From contig DKUL01000004.1 in NCBI GenBank assembly GCA_002490665.1, positions 1 through 52,129 of the forward strand: a DNA stretch of 52,129 bases, read 5' to 3'. The notes beneath the pieces are model-generated. The model had not been told where the DNA came from. It did not search any database and saw only the letters and a program-made list of their open reading frames with translations. Below, one piece after another: positions 1-7,645 of this stretch; the first letter of the stretch is position 1; every line of letters begins with the position of its first letter. The position numbers and the translations under genes were made by a program. The DNA is from Lachnospiraceae bacterium UBA7205 (GTDB lineage: Bacteria; Bacillota; Clostridia; Lachnospirales; Lachnospiraceae).

Positions 1-480
1 GACCTTAAACTGACCGCAAATGAGACAAAGAATGTATCCTATGAAATGACAATAGGTAATGATGATAAAGGGGAAGCTCTGCCAACATGCGAAACAATTA
101 ACTTTATCATCTCAATGGGTAAGATAGATGGCGAGGAAACCCCGACATCAAAGATTACGATTGAAAACGTTAGTGTTGTAAAAACTTCCGATGGCACTGA
201 CACACCGTCAGGCGATGAACCACAATCAGACGCTGACGAAGGCAAAAATGCAGAATCCGAGGAAGAAGAACAAAAAACCGTTGCTCAGGAAACTGAGGAA
301 TCCGAGGAGACAGAGACAACGGAAACCGAGGAATCCGAGGAGACAGAGACAACAGGAACCGAGGAATCTGAGGAATCAGAGACAACGGAAACCGAGGAAT
401 CCGAGGAAACGGAAATAACCAAGACCGAGGAATCAGAAGAAACAGAATCGACGGAATCTGAGGAATCAAAGGATTTTTAG
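1..480 (+). CDS. C-terminal part of a secreted carbohydrate-binding protein (5' end outside window)
   Basis: The reading frame is open from the first base, so the gene starts before the window. The first ~55 residues look like the end of a CBM4/9-like beta-sandwich: a short strand pattern followed by the usual closing strand ITIENVSVV. The remaining ~85 residues are an acidic Glu/Thr/Ser tail without an anchor motif; part of it is five 11-residue repeats. No catalytic domain is visible, so the enzyme type is unknown; the tail resembles a disordered linker or surface spacer. The next gene, a GH16 lipoprotein, begins 48 bases downstream with no terminator between, so the two are probably cotranscribed and act on related glycans. 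That link is inference. Confidence 0.7.
   Translation, partial: DLKLTANETKNVSYEMTIGNDDKGEALPTCETINFIISMGKIDGEETPTSKITIENVSVVKTSDGTDTPSGDEPQSDADEGKNAESEEEEQKTVAQETEESEETETTETEESEETETTGTEESEESETTETEESEETEITKTEESEETESTESEESKDF
292..456 (+). repeat. Five tandem 33-bp repeats coding an acidic 11-residue unit
   Basis: Units at 292-324, 325-357, 358-390, 391-423 and 424-456 encode variants of TEESEETETTE. The first two are nearly identical in DNA; the later ones carry mostly silent or conservative changes. This is a coding tandem repeat likely to vary in copy number by slippage, not a CRISPR array. Confidence 0.85.
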
Positions 481-528
481 ACCGCCCTGATACACAAATA
501 AACTGCCAAAGGCAAGAGGAGAACACAG

Positions 529-2988
529 TTGAGAAAGAAACCAAATGCAGGAAAACTGCTGTCTGTGACACTTGCGCTGGCGCTGGCTGCGGGAGGCTGC
601 GGGACAACAACCCAGGATGCGCCTCCCGGCAGTACTGCCGGGGAAGCCGTGACAGATACAGCAGACAATGAAGTCAAAAACGAATGTCCCGACGGGCATG
701 AATCTGGAGGTTGGACAGTGGGAACAGAAGCAACAGTAAATTCGGACTATAAGCTTGTCTGGGAAGACGAGTTTGAGGATGACAGGCTGAACATGGACGA
801 CTGGAATTTTGAGTACCATGAGCCGGGCTGGGTCAATGCCGAGCTGCAGGAATATGTGGATTCCGAGAAGAATACCTACGTGAAGGACGGAAAACTGTAT
901 ATCCAGGCGCTCAAGGAGATTATTGACGGCAAGCCGTATTACACATCAGGCAGAATCAACACGCAGGGCAAACACGATTTTCAGTACGGAAGGTTTGAGG
1001 CAAGGGCAAAGGTGCCAAGTGGAAAAGGCTTTCTGCCTGCATTCTGGATGATGCCGACAGAAGAGGGGTATTATGGGCAGTGGCCAAAGTGCGGCGAGAT
1101 AGACATCATGGAGGTGCACGGCAGCGAGCTGACCACAACATACAGCACGCTCCATTTCGGAGAGCCGCATACACAGGAACAGTCCTCTTACCAGATAGCG
1201 GCAGGAGAAGAAAATTTCGGTGAGGCGTTCCACGTATTTGCATGTGAGTGGGATCCCGGCGAATTCCGTTTCTACGTTGACGGTAAGATGATAGGAAGCG
1301 TGAATGACTGGTTCACAAAAAAAGAGGGTTTTGGCGAAGTCGCCTATCCCGCGCCATACGACCAGCCGTTTTACATGATACTTAACCTCGCAGTCGGCGG
1401 CAGCTGGGTAGGATATCCCGATGATGACGACGTATTTGAGGAGAATGCGCAGTTTGTCATTGACTATGTGCGGGTATATGAGAAGGACAGTTATGACACC
1501 AATGTCACAAAACCGGAAAACGAAATCAGCCTCGGCGAGCCTGACGAGACAGGAAACTATGCCGTAAACGGCGATTTCTCAGAGGCGGAGGACATGACAA
1601 AAGAAGATTCGCACTGGCGGCTGCTCCTGGCGGAAGGCGGCAAGGGCGAGACCGAGATATCTGACAATGCGCTGCATATCACGTCCGAGAGTGCAGGCAC
1701 GGTGAATTACGGCGTGCAGATTGTCCAGGCAGGCATGCCGATGGAGAAGGGCGCAAAGTACAGGCTCACATATGATGCCTGTGCAGACGAGGCGCGCACC
1801 ATGATTACAAACGTGACAGCGCCGGACAAGGGATATATCCGTTACCTGGAGGACACGACGGTGGAGCTGACGACAGAAAAGCAGTCTTATGAGCATCTGT
1901 TTGACATGACAGCGGACAGCGACGCAAATGGCAGGATTGAGTTCAACCTTGGAAACCAGGGCTCGATAGCAGCCGTCCATGTCAGCAATGTCCGTCTGGA
2001 AAAGGCAGGCGAGGCGGCAAAGACGGAAAAAACCGTACTGCCTGATGGCAATTACGTGTATAACGGAGCGTTCAGCGAGGGAAATGACCCGGACAGAAGG
2101 CGGCTTGCCTACTGGGACTGGGACACCACGCAGTGTGAGGAAGCCACGGTTGCCGTAACGGACAATAAAGAGCGTGAACTTATGGTGACAGTGCCGGAGA
2201 CAGAGCTTTCGGAGTCGTCCCTGAATAAGGTCGTCGTAAGCCAGAAACCGGTCGCAATTACAGGCGGAAGGAAGTTTATCTTAAGCTTTGACGCTTATGC
2301 GGAAAAGGCGGGGACAATGCAGACTACCATTGCCGGACAGGCATTTGACAGTGAACTGACAACAGATAAGACGGCTTTTAAGTATGAGTTTGAGACACCG
2401 GAGTCCTTAAAGGATGCGGAGCTTTGCTTCCTGTTTGGGAGTGCAGGCATATACTATATCGACAACGTGCGCGTCCGAGAGGACAGCATTCTCGTAAACG
2501 GTGATTTTTCAAGCGGCATGACAGGGTATGAGGTCTATATCCACGACGCGGCAAAGGTTGCGGACTATATCGTGGATGCCCTGAACGAGGACAACGCCTT
2601 TGCGATGGATATCGCGGATACAGGCTCGGAGGGCTGGCATATCCAGCTAAAGCAGAACGATATTAAGCTTGAGAAAGGCAAATGGTACAAGCTTGCATTT
2701 GACGCCAAGTCAACAAAGGACAGGACAATCATGTACGCGCTGCAAAAGGACGGATCCAGACACAAGGATGCAAACGGCGCCGAGGACTGGACGGCATACT
2801 CCGGCGAGCACATGGCGGAACTGACAGGGGATTACCAGAACTTTGCCATTGTGTTCGAGATGAAGTCCGACACAGACGAGGGCACAATATTAAGCATCTC
2901 CATGGGCGCAGTCGGCGGAAAGCAGATATCCGACAGGCACAGCGTGGTGATTGACAACATTACATTGGAGGAAACACAACCACAGTAG
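529..2988 (+). CDS. GH16 endo-beta-1,3-glucanase-like lipoprotein with three C-terminal carbohydrate-binding repeats
   Basis: Hydrolyses beta-1,3 (or mixed-linkage) glucan outside the cell. A basic N-terminus and hydrophobic stretch end in a lipobox-like AGGC, with Cys24 as the likely lipidated residue. Residues ~70-320 are a GH16 domain with the catalytic signature GEIDIMEVHG (nucleophile Glu190, acid/base Glu195) and the MILNLAVGGSW stretch typical of laminarinase-like members. Three related beta-sandwich modules follow, each opening with a phrase like YAVNGDFSE, VYNGAFSEG or ILVNGDFSS, as in CBM4/9-type domains. The start is TTG at 529, supported by AGGAGAA at 515-521; no nearby ATG has a better site. 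The 819-residue length fits a multimodular enzyme. A strong terminator follows. The exact glucan preferred cannot be read from sequence. Confidence 0.9.
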   Translation: MRKKPNAGKLLSVTLALALAAGGCGTTTQDAPPGSTAGEAVTDTADNEVKNECPDGHESGGWTVGTEATVNSDYKLVWEDEFEDDRLNMDDWNFEYHEPGWVNAELQEYVDSEKNTYVKDGKLYIQALKEIIDGKPYYTSGRINTQGKHDFQYGRFEARAKVPSGKGFLPAFWMMPTEEGYYGQWPKCGEIDIMEVHGSELTTTYSTLHFGEPHTQEQSSYQIAAGEENFGEAFHVFACEWDPGEFRFYVDGKMIGSVNDWFTKKEGFGEVAYPAPYDQPFYMILNLAVGGSWVGYPDDDDVFEENAQFVIDYVRVYEKDSYDTNVTKPENEISLGEPDETGNYAVNGDFSEAEDMTKEDSHWRLLLAEGGKGETEISDNALHITSESAGTVNYGVQIVQAGMPMEKGAKYRLTYDACADEARTMITNVTAPDKGYIRYLEDTTVELTTEKQSYEHLFDMTADSDANGRIEFNLGNQGSIAAVHVSNVRLEKAGEAAKTEKTVLPDGNYVYNGAFSEGNDPDRRRLAYWDWDTTQCEEATVAVTDNKERELMVTVPETELSESSLNKVVVSQKPVAITGGRKFILSFDAYAEKAGTMQTTIAGQAFDSELTTDKTAFKYEFETPESLKDAELCFLFGSAGIYYIDNVRVREDSILVNGDFSSGMTGYEVYIHDAAKVADYIVDALNEDNAFAMDIADTGSEGWHIQLKQNDIKLEKGKWYKLAFDAKSTKDRTIMYALQKDGSRHKDANGAEDWTAYSGEHMAELTGDYQNFAIVFEMKSDTDEGTILSISMGAVGGKQISDRHSVVIDNITLEETQPQ

Positions 2989-3004
2989 GAACAAAACCAG
3001 TACA

Positions 3005-3041
3005 CGAGCAGGGAAGATGGACATTTCCCTGCTCGGTTTTT
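3005..3041 (+). terminator. Rho-independent terminator after the GH16 lipoprotein gene
   Basis: Perfect 11-bp stem CGAGCAGGGAA (3005-3015) with TTCCCTGCTCG (3025-3035), followed by GTTTTT. It sits inside the 5' extension of the next frame and therefore argues that the next gene starts at 3068 and not further upstream. Confidence 0.92.
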
Positions 3042-3067
3042 CAAAATATGGAGGGTGGGGGATAGAT

Positions 3068-4936
3068 ATGCTGAACGGTTATAAAGTCATAGCATTGTGT
3101 CTGTCGGCAATTCAGGATGCTTCAAGTATCAGCTTTATCACGGAGCTTAACGATAAGCTCAACAAGCATGGGTATAGGATTTTTATTTACCATATGAGTA
3201 CGGACATGGCATGGAGCGACACTATTAAGGATTCGGAGACACTGGTTTTTGACCTGATAGACTATTCCATCGTTGACACGGTCGTTATCATGGACGAGAA
3301 AATAAAAAGCCGGACAGTGACAGAGCACATTATCAGCGGGGCGAAGGCAGCGGGCGTTCCCATAATTGTGGTTGATGGGCAGTGTGACGGCTGCACCAGC
3401 GTGCGGTTTGATTACAGGACAGGGTTTGAGGAGATTGTCAGGCATGTGATGGAAGTGCATAGACCCAGGAAGCTGCATTTTATGGCAGGAAGCCGCGGCA
3501 ATCCGTTTTCCGAGGAACGTCTCGGGATATTTGCCATGATTTTGAAGGAATACGGAATTGCATTTGACAGTGAGAGCATGGTAAGCTACGGCGATTTCTG
3601 GGCGCGCCCCACCATCAAGGCAGCCCAGCGGCTCATTGACAGCAGGGATATGCCGCAGGCAATTATCTGTGCCAATGACATCATGGCAATTAACGTTGCC
3701 GCGCTGCTCAAAAAGAACGGCTACCGTGTGCCGGAGGATGTCATCATAACAGGTTTTGACGGAATCGAGGAAATCCACCTGACAGAGCCGAGAATCACGA
3801 CAAGTTTCTGTGATTTCAGGGAGCTTGCGGGCACGGTGGCAGACCTGATTCAGAAAGGAACGCCGGAGGGTGAATATTATGCGCTGCCAAGGCTGATGAT
3901 TTCGGAGTCCTGCGGCTGTGCATACAGTTCAAAGATAGACATACTGGATGATTTCAGCCAGCTCAACAGCCGCTTTTACCGCTATCAGGACGATAACCAT
4001 GTGCTGACGCAGATTGCAGAGGACATGCAGGGATGCAGGCATATCGAGGAGGTTCCGGCAATGATGGGGCACCGTGTCATGAACCATATGTGCTGTTTCC
4101 TGAACCAGTGGTGCACGGATGATTCCGTTGACCCGATGACGATCCACCAGGACGGCTTTGACGACGAGATGTATATCCTGTATAACGCGGAGGCGCCAAA
4201 GCCGTTTGTGCCAATGAAGTTTGCGCGCAGGGACATTATGCCGAAGCTTGACGAACTGCTGGAGCGGAAACACCCGCTGATATTTATGGAGCTTGACTTC
4301 ATGAATGTCACTTTTGGGTATGCCTGTTTTTGCTACAAAAGCTGCGACAATACGGATTACACCAAGATTCCGCAGATTGTGGCGGCTGTCGATATGGGCA
4401 TTGGCGGACTGCTGAACAAACGCTACCAGAACTACCTGACCGGTCAGATTGAGCATATTTACATTCACGATTCGCTGACCGGGCTGTACAACCGCCTTGG
4501 TTTTAACCGCGAGTTTGAGAAACTGATGAAACGCGTGTGGGAAAAAGAGGGCAATGTTACAGTCGTGCTGGCAGACTTGGACGGTCTGAAAGGCATCAAC
4601 GACAACTATGGGCATGCGGCAGGGGACAACGCCATTCATACGGTGGCAAAGGCGCTGCAAAACAGCTGCCCGGAGGATGCACTGTGCGTCCGGTTCGGGG
4701 GCGATGAGATGCTTGCTGTCATGGAGGGGGATTATGCCATCGGTGCCATACGTGAAAAAATGAAAAACTGGCTTGAAGAGTACAACAGCAGGGCAGGCAA
4801 TCCCTACACAGTCTCGGCAAGCCTTGGCATTCTCGTTACCAGCGGAAATGAAGAACTTGAATTTGAGGACCTGCTCAAAAGCGTTGACGCGCTGATGTAC
4901 CAGGAGAAACGCAGGAAGAAAAAACAGAATTTGTAA
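3068..4936 (+). CDS. Diguanylate cyclase with an N-terminal LacI-type sugar-binding sensor domain
   Basis: Residues ~1-280 match the periplasmic-binding-protein fold used by LacI/GalR repressors (opening strand VIALCLSAIQ, closing pattern VIITGFDGIEE), but there is no helix-turn-helix, signal peptide or membrane segment, so it should act in the cytosol. A ~170-residue linker of unclear fold follows. The last ~165 residues form a GGDEF domain: DSLTGLYNR entry motif, LADLDGLKGIND, and GGDEM at 544-548 in place of GGDEF. The RxxD inhibitory site is absent (PEDA in its place). It would make c-di-GMP from two GTP. ATG 3068 is chosen because upstream in-frame starts lie before or within the terminator, and GGAGGG is at 3050-3055. 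It lies between two GH16 glucanase genes, suggesting a glucan-derived sugar as signal; this is inference. Confidence 0.88.
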   Translation: MLNGYKVIALCLSAIQDASSISFITELNDKLNKHGYRIFIYHMSTDMAWSDTIKDSETLVFDLIDYSIVDTVVIMDEKIKSRTVTEHIISGAKAAGVPIIVVDGQCDGCTSVRFDYRTGFEEIVRHVMEVHRPRKLHFMAGSRGNPFSEERLGIFAMILKEYGIAFDSESMVSYGDFWARPTIKAAQRLIDSRDMPQAIICANDIMAINVAALLKKNGYRVPEDVIITGFDGIEEIHLTEPRITTSFCDFRELAGTVADLIQKGTPEGEYYALPRLMISESCGCAYSSKIDILDDFSQLNSRFYRYQDDNHVLTQIAEDMQGCRHIEEVPAMMGHRVMNHMCCFLNQWCTDDSVDPMTIHQDGFDDEMYILYNAEAPKPFVPMKFARRDIMPKLDELLERKHPLIFMELDFMNVTFGYACFCYKSCDNTDYTKIPQIVAAVDMGIGGLLNKRYQNYLTGQIEHIYIHDSLTGLYNRLGFNREFEKLMKRVWEKEGNVTVVLADLDGLKGINDNYGHAAGDNAIHTVAKALQNSCPEDALCVRFGGDEMLAVMEGDYAIGAIREKMKNWLEEYNSRAGNPYTVSASLGILVTSGNEELEFEDLLKSVDALMYQEKRRKKKQNL

Positions 4937-5069
4937 TAATTTACAAAGGTTATGGCAAAAAAATGATATAAAAATCATTGATGTGATATTATTGACCAAA
5001 AATATGTAATAAAATGTGACTATAAGTAATGCAAATGAATATAAAATGTAAGATTGGAGGTCACATTAT

Positions 5070-6311
5070 ATGAAAAAATCACTAAAAGCCATTCTTTTAT
5101 CAGCAGCAATTTTCACAAATGTGTTAGGTGCTTGTGATATTGACGCCAAGGCAGCCGCACCCCAGTATACAGCCGATTATTTCGGGATTGGATTTGACAG
5201 CCACGAGGCTGATAAGATGGAAAGGTCGGACGTATGGTCAAACGGGGGAATGTTTAACTGTACATGGGCGGCGGAGAATGTCAGCTTTTCGCAGGGTAAG
5301 ATGAATCTTTCCATCTACAGTGACGGACGCGGTGGATATACGGGTGGCGAGTACCGCACGAGACAGGCGTTTGGCTACGGAATGTACGATGTCAGCATGA
5401 AGCCGATAAAAAATGACGGCGTAGTGACTTCCTTCTTTACCTACACGGGACCTTCTGACGGAACGAAATGGGATGAAATTGATATAGAGTTTCTCGGAAA
5501 GGATACGACGAAGGTACAGTTTAATTATTATACGGACGGTGTAGGCGGCCATGAGTACCTGTATGACCTTGGCTTTGACGCATCGCAGGGTTATCATCAG
5601 TATGGTTTTTACTGGGACAAAAATAGTATTACATGGTATGTAGACAAAAAGCCTGTCTATACGGCTACAAGGGATATTCCTTCGACACCCGGTAAAATCA
5701 TGATGAATGTATGGCCGGGCAAGGGCGTTGACGAATGGCTCAACCGCTATAACGGTGTAGCGCCGCTTACAGGACGCTATGACTGGATATCCTATACAAG
5801 GCCTAAGACTGCTTCCGAAGGAGGCGTGACGTCGGGCGGCAATAACAGCCAGAACCCTTCATACGGTTCCGATACGGCATTTCAGCGCGGACAGCTTTAT
5901 ATGATATGTTCCAAAAACAGCCAAAAGGCGCTTGATGTCTCATGGGGTTCGAAGGAGAATGGCGCAAATGTGCTTCAATATACATATCAGGGCTATGCCA
6001 ACCAAAAGTGGTACATCGAAAAGCAGCCGAGCGGATACTATACGATAAAGTGTTATGCCAGCGGAAAGGTTCTTGACATTGCGGGATGCTCTTCGGAGAA
6101 TGGCGCAAATGTACAGCAGTGGGAATACATGAATGGTGAAAACCAGGAATGGAGCATTGAGAAGGCAGGGGACTACTACAAGATTATAAACAGAAGGAGC
6201 GGGAAGGCGCTTGACGTTTCGGGCAGATCGGCTGCGGATAACGCAAACGTACTGCAATGGGATTACAACGGACAGGATAACCAGCTTTGGCGCATATCTT
6301 TGGCGCGTTAA
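5070..6311 (+). CDS. Secreted GH16 licheninase (beta-1,3-1,4-glucanase) with ricin-type lectin domain
   Basis: Cleaves mixed-linkage beta-glucan outside the cell. A signal peptide spans about residues 1-29 with likely cleavage after AKA. The GH16 domain (~35-250) has WSNGGMFNCTWAAENV near its start, as in Bacillus lichenases, and the catalytic motif DEIDIEF with Glu136 as nucleophile and Glu140 as acid/base. A short Gly/Asn/Ser linker leads to a ricin B-lectin/CBM13 domain (~272-413) with three repeated units, each having a LDVSG or LDIAG loop and ending in NQKW, NQEW or NQLW. The ribosome site GGAGGT precedes ATG 5070. Unlike the upstream GH16 protein it lacks a lipobox and is probably released. 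A terminator follows directly. Confidence 0.93.
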   Translation: MKKSLKAILLSAAIFTNVLGACDIDAKAAAPQYTADYFGIGFDSHEADKMERSDVWSNGGMFNCTWAAENVSFSQGKMNLSIYSDGRGGYTGGEYRTRQAFGYGMYDVSMKPIKNDGVVTSFFTYTGPSDGTKWDEIDIEFLGKDTTKVQFNYYTDGVGGHEYLYDLGFDASQGYHQYGFYWDKNSITWYVDKKPVYTATRDIPSTPGKIMMNVWPGKGVDEWLNRYNGVAPLTGRYDWISYTRPKTASEGGVTSGGNNSQNPSYGSDTAFQRGQLYMICSKNSQKALDVSWGSKENGANVLQYTYQGYANQKWYIEKQPSGYYTIKCYASGKVLDIAGCSSENGANVQQWEYMNGENQEWSIEKAGDYYKIINRRSGKALDVSGRSAADNANVLQWDYNGQDNQLWRISLAR

Positions 6312-6366
6312 GTATTTAGATACATCCTGTACAGGCTAGTTTTCTACATTTCCTTATTTATAAATG

Positions 6367-6400
6367 ACAGGGTGGAAACAAGATTGTTTTCACCCTGTTT
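6367..6400 (+). terminator. Terminator after the GH16 licheninase gene
   Basis: Stem ACAGGGTGGAAACA (6367-6380) pairs with TGTTTTCACCCTGT (6385-6398), with one G-T wobble and a four-base loop, followed by TT. It also separates this gene from the convergent acetyltransferase gene. Confidence 0.85.
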
Positions 6401-6436
6401 ATGCACACGGGTACCCAGAGGAAATATGCTGCTCAA

Positions 6437-7210
6437 TTAGTGGTTTTCATTGAATTGGGTTATGACGGTATCAGGCTTTACGGTCATCTCCACCCAGGCG
6501 GGAAGAAAGCCGCTTTTTATGGCATTCCTTACAGAACGGATATTGGACCATGCGGAGCAGTAAAATGGAACCTTATCCCGCTCAAGGATCTCACAGGCAA
6601 GTCTGCTGGTGAGTGCACAGGCGATTTTGTTCCTTCTGTATTCCGGCAGCACATCCACCCCGATTTGCCACATTTTTTCACAGTCGGCGGAGCAGCCTGC
6701 AAGCCCGACCAGCTTTCCATCCGCATAAGCCCCGACACCGAGCACGTCCAGGTGCTGTCGTTTTTCGCACAGGGCATTGCCCCATTCCGGCAGATACAGG
6801 CTTTTAAAATCCGCTGGCCCAAGAATCCGCAGCTCGTAACCGCAGGAAATCGCATGGAGCCTGCTGATGTCGGGAAGATAGTATTCTGCCATGAAGCATA
6901 CCTTGTACCCATTCCCGGCAAGCCTGTCATCCAGCCAGTGCATGTTCGGTGTCTCAAAAAGATGGTAGAACGCGTATTTTCCGACATATTCCGACACCGT
7001 CTCCTGAATGTCCCCGGCTGCCGCTGCAACCACATTGTTCCCATAGGAGACAAAATTTGCCAGGATAGGTTCTTCCAGGTATTTCCTTGCGTTTTTTCCG
7101 AGCCGGAATGGAACGAGGACATTCTGGTTTTTCATAAAGTCTTCCGCCTTGCAGCCGATGTCCTCGGCAGACTGTTCCATTGCAATCTGTAATATGTCCT
7201 CAGCGCGCAT
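6437..7210 (-). CDS. GNAT family N-acetyltransferase
   Basis: A 257-residue protein with an N-terminal extension of ~120 residues and a C-terminal GNAT domain. The acetyl-CoA binding segment is visible as IGVDVLPEYRRNKIACALT, with the Arg-rich pyrophosphate loop RRNKIA, followed by a C-terminal strand-helix region containing SNIRSVRNAIKSGF, which is typical of the GNAT core (Asn and the G-F turn). The substrate is unknown. The start at 7210 is chosen because AGGAGG (complement at 7217-7222) lies six bases upstream; longer in-frame starts have no such site. It is convergent with the licheninase and appears to be a single-gene unit. Confidence 0.85.
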   Translation of the reverse strand: MRAEDILQIAMEQSAEDIGCKAEDFMKNQNVLVPFRLGKNARKYLEEPILANFVSYGNNVVAAAAGDIQETVSEYVGKYAFYHLFETPNMHWLDDRLAGNGYKVCFMAEYYLPDISRLHAISCGYELRILGPADFKSLYLPEWGNALCEKRQHLDVLGVGAYADGKLVGLAGCSADCEKMWQIGVDVLPEYRRNKIACALTSRLACEILERDKVPFYCSAWSNIRSVRNAIKSGFLPAWVEMTVKPDTVITQFNENH

Positions 7211-7379
7211 GATTTTCCTCCTCATGTTTTTCACTATTTTACCATGAGGAAGATATGGTGGCAAGGTTCTGACAGATATTATTCAAAAGACTGTTACCGG
7301 CAGATGAATTACAATAAAAAGATTTTACTTTTCCAAAGAATATGGTACAATTTTCAAGATAGCAATTAAAGGAGAAAGC

Positions 7380-7586
7380 ATTTCCTCGCTGTTTGCCGAC
7401 ATTGCGGACAATACCACGCAGGAGGCTGCCATGGCAGCTCAGATCAGCCGCGGAATCGACCAGATTGCCACTGTGGTGCAGAATAATGTGGACACAGTGG
7501 AGTCCAGTGCTGCAGCCAGTGAGGAGCTGTCCGGACAGGCAGAGATGCTCAGGGAGCTGGTATCCAGGTTCCGGCTGAAAGAGTAG
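7380..7586 (+). pseudogene. 3' remnant of a methyl-accepting chemotaxis protein gene
   Basis: The frame ending at TAG 7584-7586 encodes the closing segment of a chemoreceptor: SRGIDQIATVVQNNVDTVES followed by SAAASEELSGQAEMLRELV and RFRLKE. In the family this is the last ~65 residues of the cytoplasmic signalling helix. There is no plausible ATG/GTG start with a ribosome site, no sensor, HAMP or signalling tip, and upstream of 7380 the similarity stops. It looks like what remains after an internal or 5' deletion. The junction lies right after an AAAGGAG-like sequence at 7368-7374, so a deletion that kept the old leader is possible. Confidence 0.8.
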
Positions 7587-7645
7587 ACTGGATAGTATGG
7601 CAATGATTCAACCGTGATTTTGGCGAGTGAGGGACAGTATAATTT

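Noticed and set aside
292..456. Regular 33-bp repeats considered as a CRISPR array
   Set aside because: The units are contiguous without spacers and encode an in-frame acidic peptide repeat.
2951..3067. Longer start for the diguanylate cyclase at 2951 or 3017
   Set aside because: These would place a strong terminator inside the coding region and have no ribosome site; 3068 has GGAGGG upstream.
3929..4999. Long minus-strand open frame opposite the diguanylate cyclase
   Set aside because: Histidine/valine-rich nonsense composition with no domain, wholly opposite a well-supported gene.
6401..7192. Long plus-strand open frame (263 codons) opposite the GNAT gene
   Set aside because: No recognisable domain and no ribosome site; the minus-strand gene has GNAT motifs and AGGAGG. 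It is an antisense shadow.
7638..7643. TATAAT just before the MATE start codon taken as its promoter
   Set aside because: Transcription from it would begin after the ATG at 7646, and the -35 is poor. It is left as chance, with the start noted as less certain.
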